The notes under the pieces were generated by a model. The model was not told the origin of the DNA. It did not search any database and saw only the letters and a list, made by a program, of their open reading frames with translations. A DNA stretch of 5,469 nt from Bifidobacteriaceae bacterium. GTDB lineage: Bacteria > Actinomycetota > Actinomycetes > Actinomycetales > WQXJ01. Below are positions 4,237-5,469 of the stretch, one piece after another. The translations under genes were made by a program, and so were the position numbers. The stretch covers positions 1-5,469 of the forward strand of contig JAISMT010000128.1 of the NCBI GenBank assembly GCA_031276585.1, written 5' to 3'. Each line of letters opens with the position of its first letter. The stretch's first letter is position 1.

Positions 4237-5469
4237 ATGCTTATTCGGTTCGAGGCAGACAATTTCCGATCAATTGCTTCTGAAACCGAATTGTCGATGG
4301 TGGCTGTTGATAAGGACCGTTCCGAAGCGGTGCCAGTCGAGTTGCTTAACGAGAGCCTCCTCAAGGTCGCTGGGGTCTATGGCCCAAACGCATCTGGCAA
4401 GTCCAACGTGGTGGCGGTATTGGCCTGGCTTCAAGCCGCAGTAACCATGTCACTGCGGTACTGGGACGAAGAAATCCCTTACTACCCGTTCGCCTTTGGC
4501 AACGGACCAACACAGCCTTCAGCTTTCACTCTAGAAATGACTGTGGAAGGGGTCCGCTTTGAGTACAACCTTGAAATTAACGGTGAGCGGATCTTGCGTG
4601 AGAGCCTCTTTCACTACCCGAAGAAGATTAGACGCAAAATCTTTGAACGGGACGGCGACGTGCTGAATTTGCAGCGTGGACTGGGAAAACTATCCGGCAC
4701 CCGCGACTTACTCACCCCCAAAACGCTTGTTATGTCTGTAGCACCCCGCTTTGATGAACCACTGGTATCACTGTTTGCTCAACAACTGAGGCAGGTTCAG
4801 ATTCTCAACACCGCGACCTTAGGACGTCACCGGAGCCCCTATGGACGGCTATCTCGCTCTACATTTTCGATGACGCAGACCATGCGCTGGTTCGAGGAAC
4901 CCAGCCAGCCAAACTTGTTCGATGGTGCCCCTAATGAAGACATCACACGTACCAACGACCGTGCGGAAGCGCTTGCTTTGCTACGGCTGGCCGACCTCGG
5001 AATAGAAGATGTCCGCGTGGATGAGGAAGAGGTCTTGCCGTCTAACTCATCAGAGAAGCGGATACTACGTAGGCTGCGTCTTCTCCATAAACTGCCGGGG
5101 GCATCCGTACCCTTAGATTTTGAAGACGAATCGCAGGGCACCCAGACTTGGTTCCAGCTCATCGGGCCATTGCTACAGGCCCTTAGGACTGGTTCGTTGG
5201 TGGTGTTTGATGAGTTGGATGCGAGCCTCCATCCCACGCTCTCCGCCGCGCTTATCGGGATTTTCAAACGTCAGGACACTAATCCTCGCGGCGCTCAATT
5301 GCTTTTCACCTCGCATGACACGAGCTTGTTGCAACACCTGAATCGAGACGAAGTCTGGTTAACGGAAAAACGCAGTGATGGCGCCACCCACCTTGGATCG
5401 CTAGCCGAGTTTGCTGGCGAGCGGGTCCGCCAATCGGTCAACCTTGAGAGTGGTTACCTACATGGCAAG
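4237..5469 (+). CDS. AAA15/RloA-like AAA family ATPase (3' end missing)
   Basis: The frame is open for 411 codons from ATG 4237 to the window edge. The N-terminus MLIRFEADNFRSI is typical of the COG1106 (AAA15/AAA21) ATPases related to SMC and ABC heads. Walker A is GPNASGKS (49-56), an ABC-signature-like DESQGTQTW lies at 297-305, Walker B is LVVFDELDASLHP (321-333, D325 E326) and the H-loop is TSHD (H360). The insert between Walker A and the signature (about 57-296) has no CxxC zinc hook, unlike RloC. There is no room for a fused TOPRIM domain as in OLD nucleases, at least in the visible part. The end, ESGYLHGK, resembles the YLQGRYG-type region near the C-terminus of relatives, so perhaps a few tens of residues are missing. 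Relatives such as RloA and AbiLi work with a separate RloB-type partner in phage defence; any partner here would lie to the right. The function is inferred from family. Confidence 0.9.
   Translation, partial: MLIRFEADNFRSIASETELSMVAVDKDRSEAVPVELLNESLLKVAGVYGPNASGKSNVVAVLAWLQAAVTMSLRYWDEEIPYYPFAFGNGPTQPSAFTLEMTVEGVRFEYNLEINGERILRESLFHYPKKIRRKIFERDGDVLNLQRGLGKLSGTRDLLTPKTLVMSVAPRFDEPLVSLFAQQLRQVQILNTATLGRHRSPYGRLSRSTFSMTQTMRWFEEPSQPNLFDGAPNEDITRTNDRAEALALLRLADLGIEDVRVDEEEVLPSNSSEKRILRRLRLLHKLPGASVPLDFEDESQGTQTWFQLIGPLLQALRTGSLVVFDELDASLHPTLSAALIGIFKRQDTNPRGAQLLFTSHDTSLLQHLNRDEVWLTEKRSDGATHLGSLAEFAGERVRQSVNLESGYLHGK

Noticed and set aside
4839..5267. A 142-codon minus-strand frame rich in Ser and Arg
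   Set aside because: It lies inside the ATPase gene, whose Walker and signature motifs prove the plus-strand frame.
1..5469. CRISPR array, tRNA, rRNA or complete insertion sequence
   Set aside because: No regularly spaced repeats, cloverleaf-like segment, rRNA motif or transposase motif was found in reading both strands.

Overview
The window looks like accessory chromosome from an Actinomycetota bacterium of moderate GC (about 55% in most genes by eye). The main evidence is the DUF4395 membrane protein paired with an anchored thioredoxin, an arrangement I associate with actinobacteria. GTG and TTG starts and two promoters placed as for leaderless mRNAs also fit. I cannot name a genus.

Layout. 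At the left edge, the last 19 codons of an unidentified + strand gene end at 60 and are followed by a GC-rich terminator hairpin. After about 250 bases with no convincing gene comes a DUF1697-family gene (344-880, TTG start), clearly more AT-rich than its surroundings. Positions 903-1092 hold a decayed, internally deleted second copy of the DUF4395-thioredoxin cassette that lies intact further right. A Phd/YefM antitoxin and PIN toxin pair (1180-1835, + strand) sits between the two copies. The intact cassette runs leftward from about 3141: a promoter-like element, a roughly 245-base leader with two perfect hairpins, DUF4395 (2861-2340) and thioredoxin (2343-1888), the genes overlapping by 4 bases. 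To its right is a second toxin-antitoxin module on the minus strand, with an intact AbrB-type antitoxin (3860-3600) and a PIN toxin (3603-3184) broken by an amber codon just before its first catalytic Asp. About 375 bases without a gene follow, with several inverted repeats. A COG1106/RloA-like AAA ATPase then starts at 4237 and runs off the right edge.

How the parts relate. DUF4395 and thioredoxin probably form a membrane-anchored thiol redox pair, each with a CxxC motif. The two toxin-antitoxin modules use unrelated antitoxin folds and are probably independent acquisitions; one is intact and the other appears to be decaying. The ATPase resembles the ATPase half of two-gene phage-defence systems such as RloA/RloB and AbiL, but the partner gene would lie beyond the window. 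The duplication remnant, the toxin-antitoxin pairs, the AT-rich gene and the ATPase together suggest a recombining accessory or defence-type region. I found no CRISPR array, tRNA, rRNA or complete insertion sequence. All alignments and counts were done by hand.
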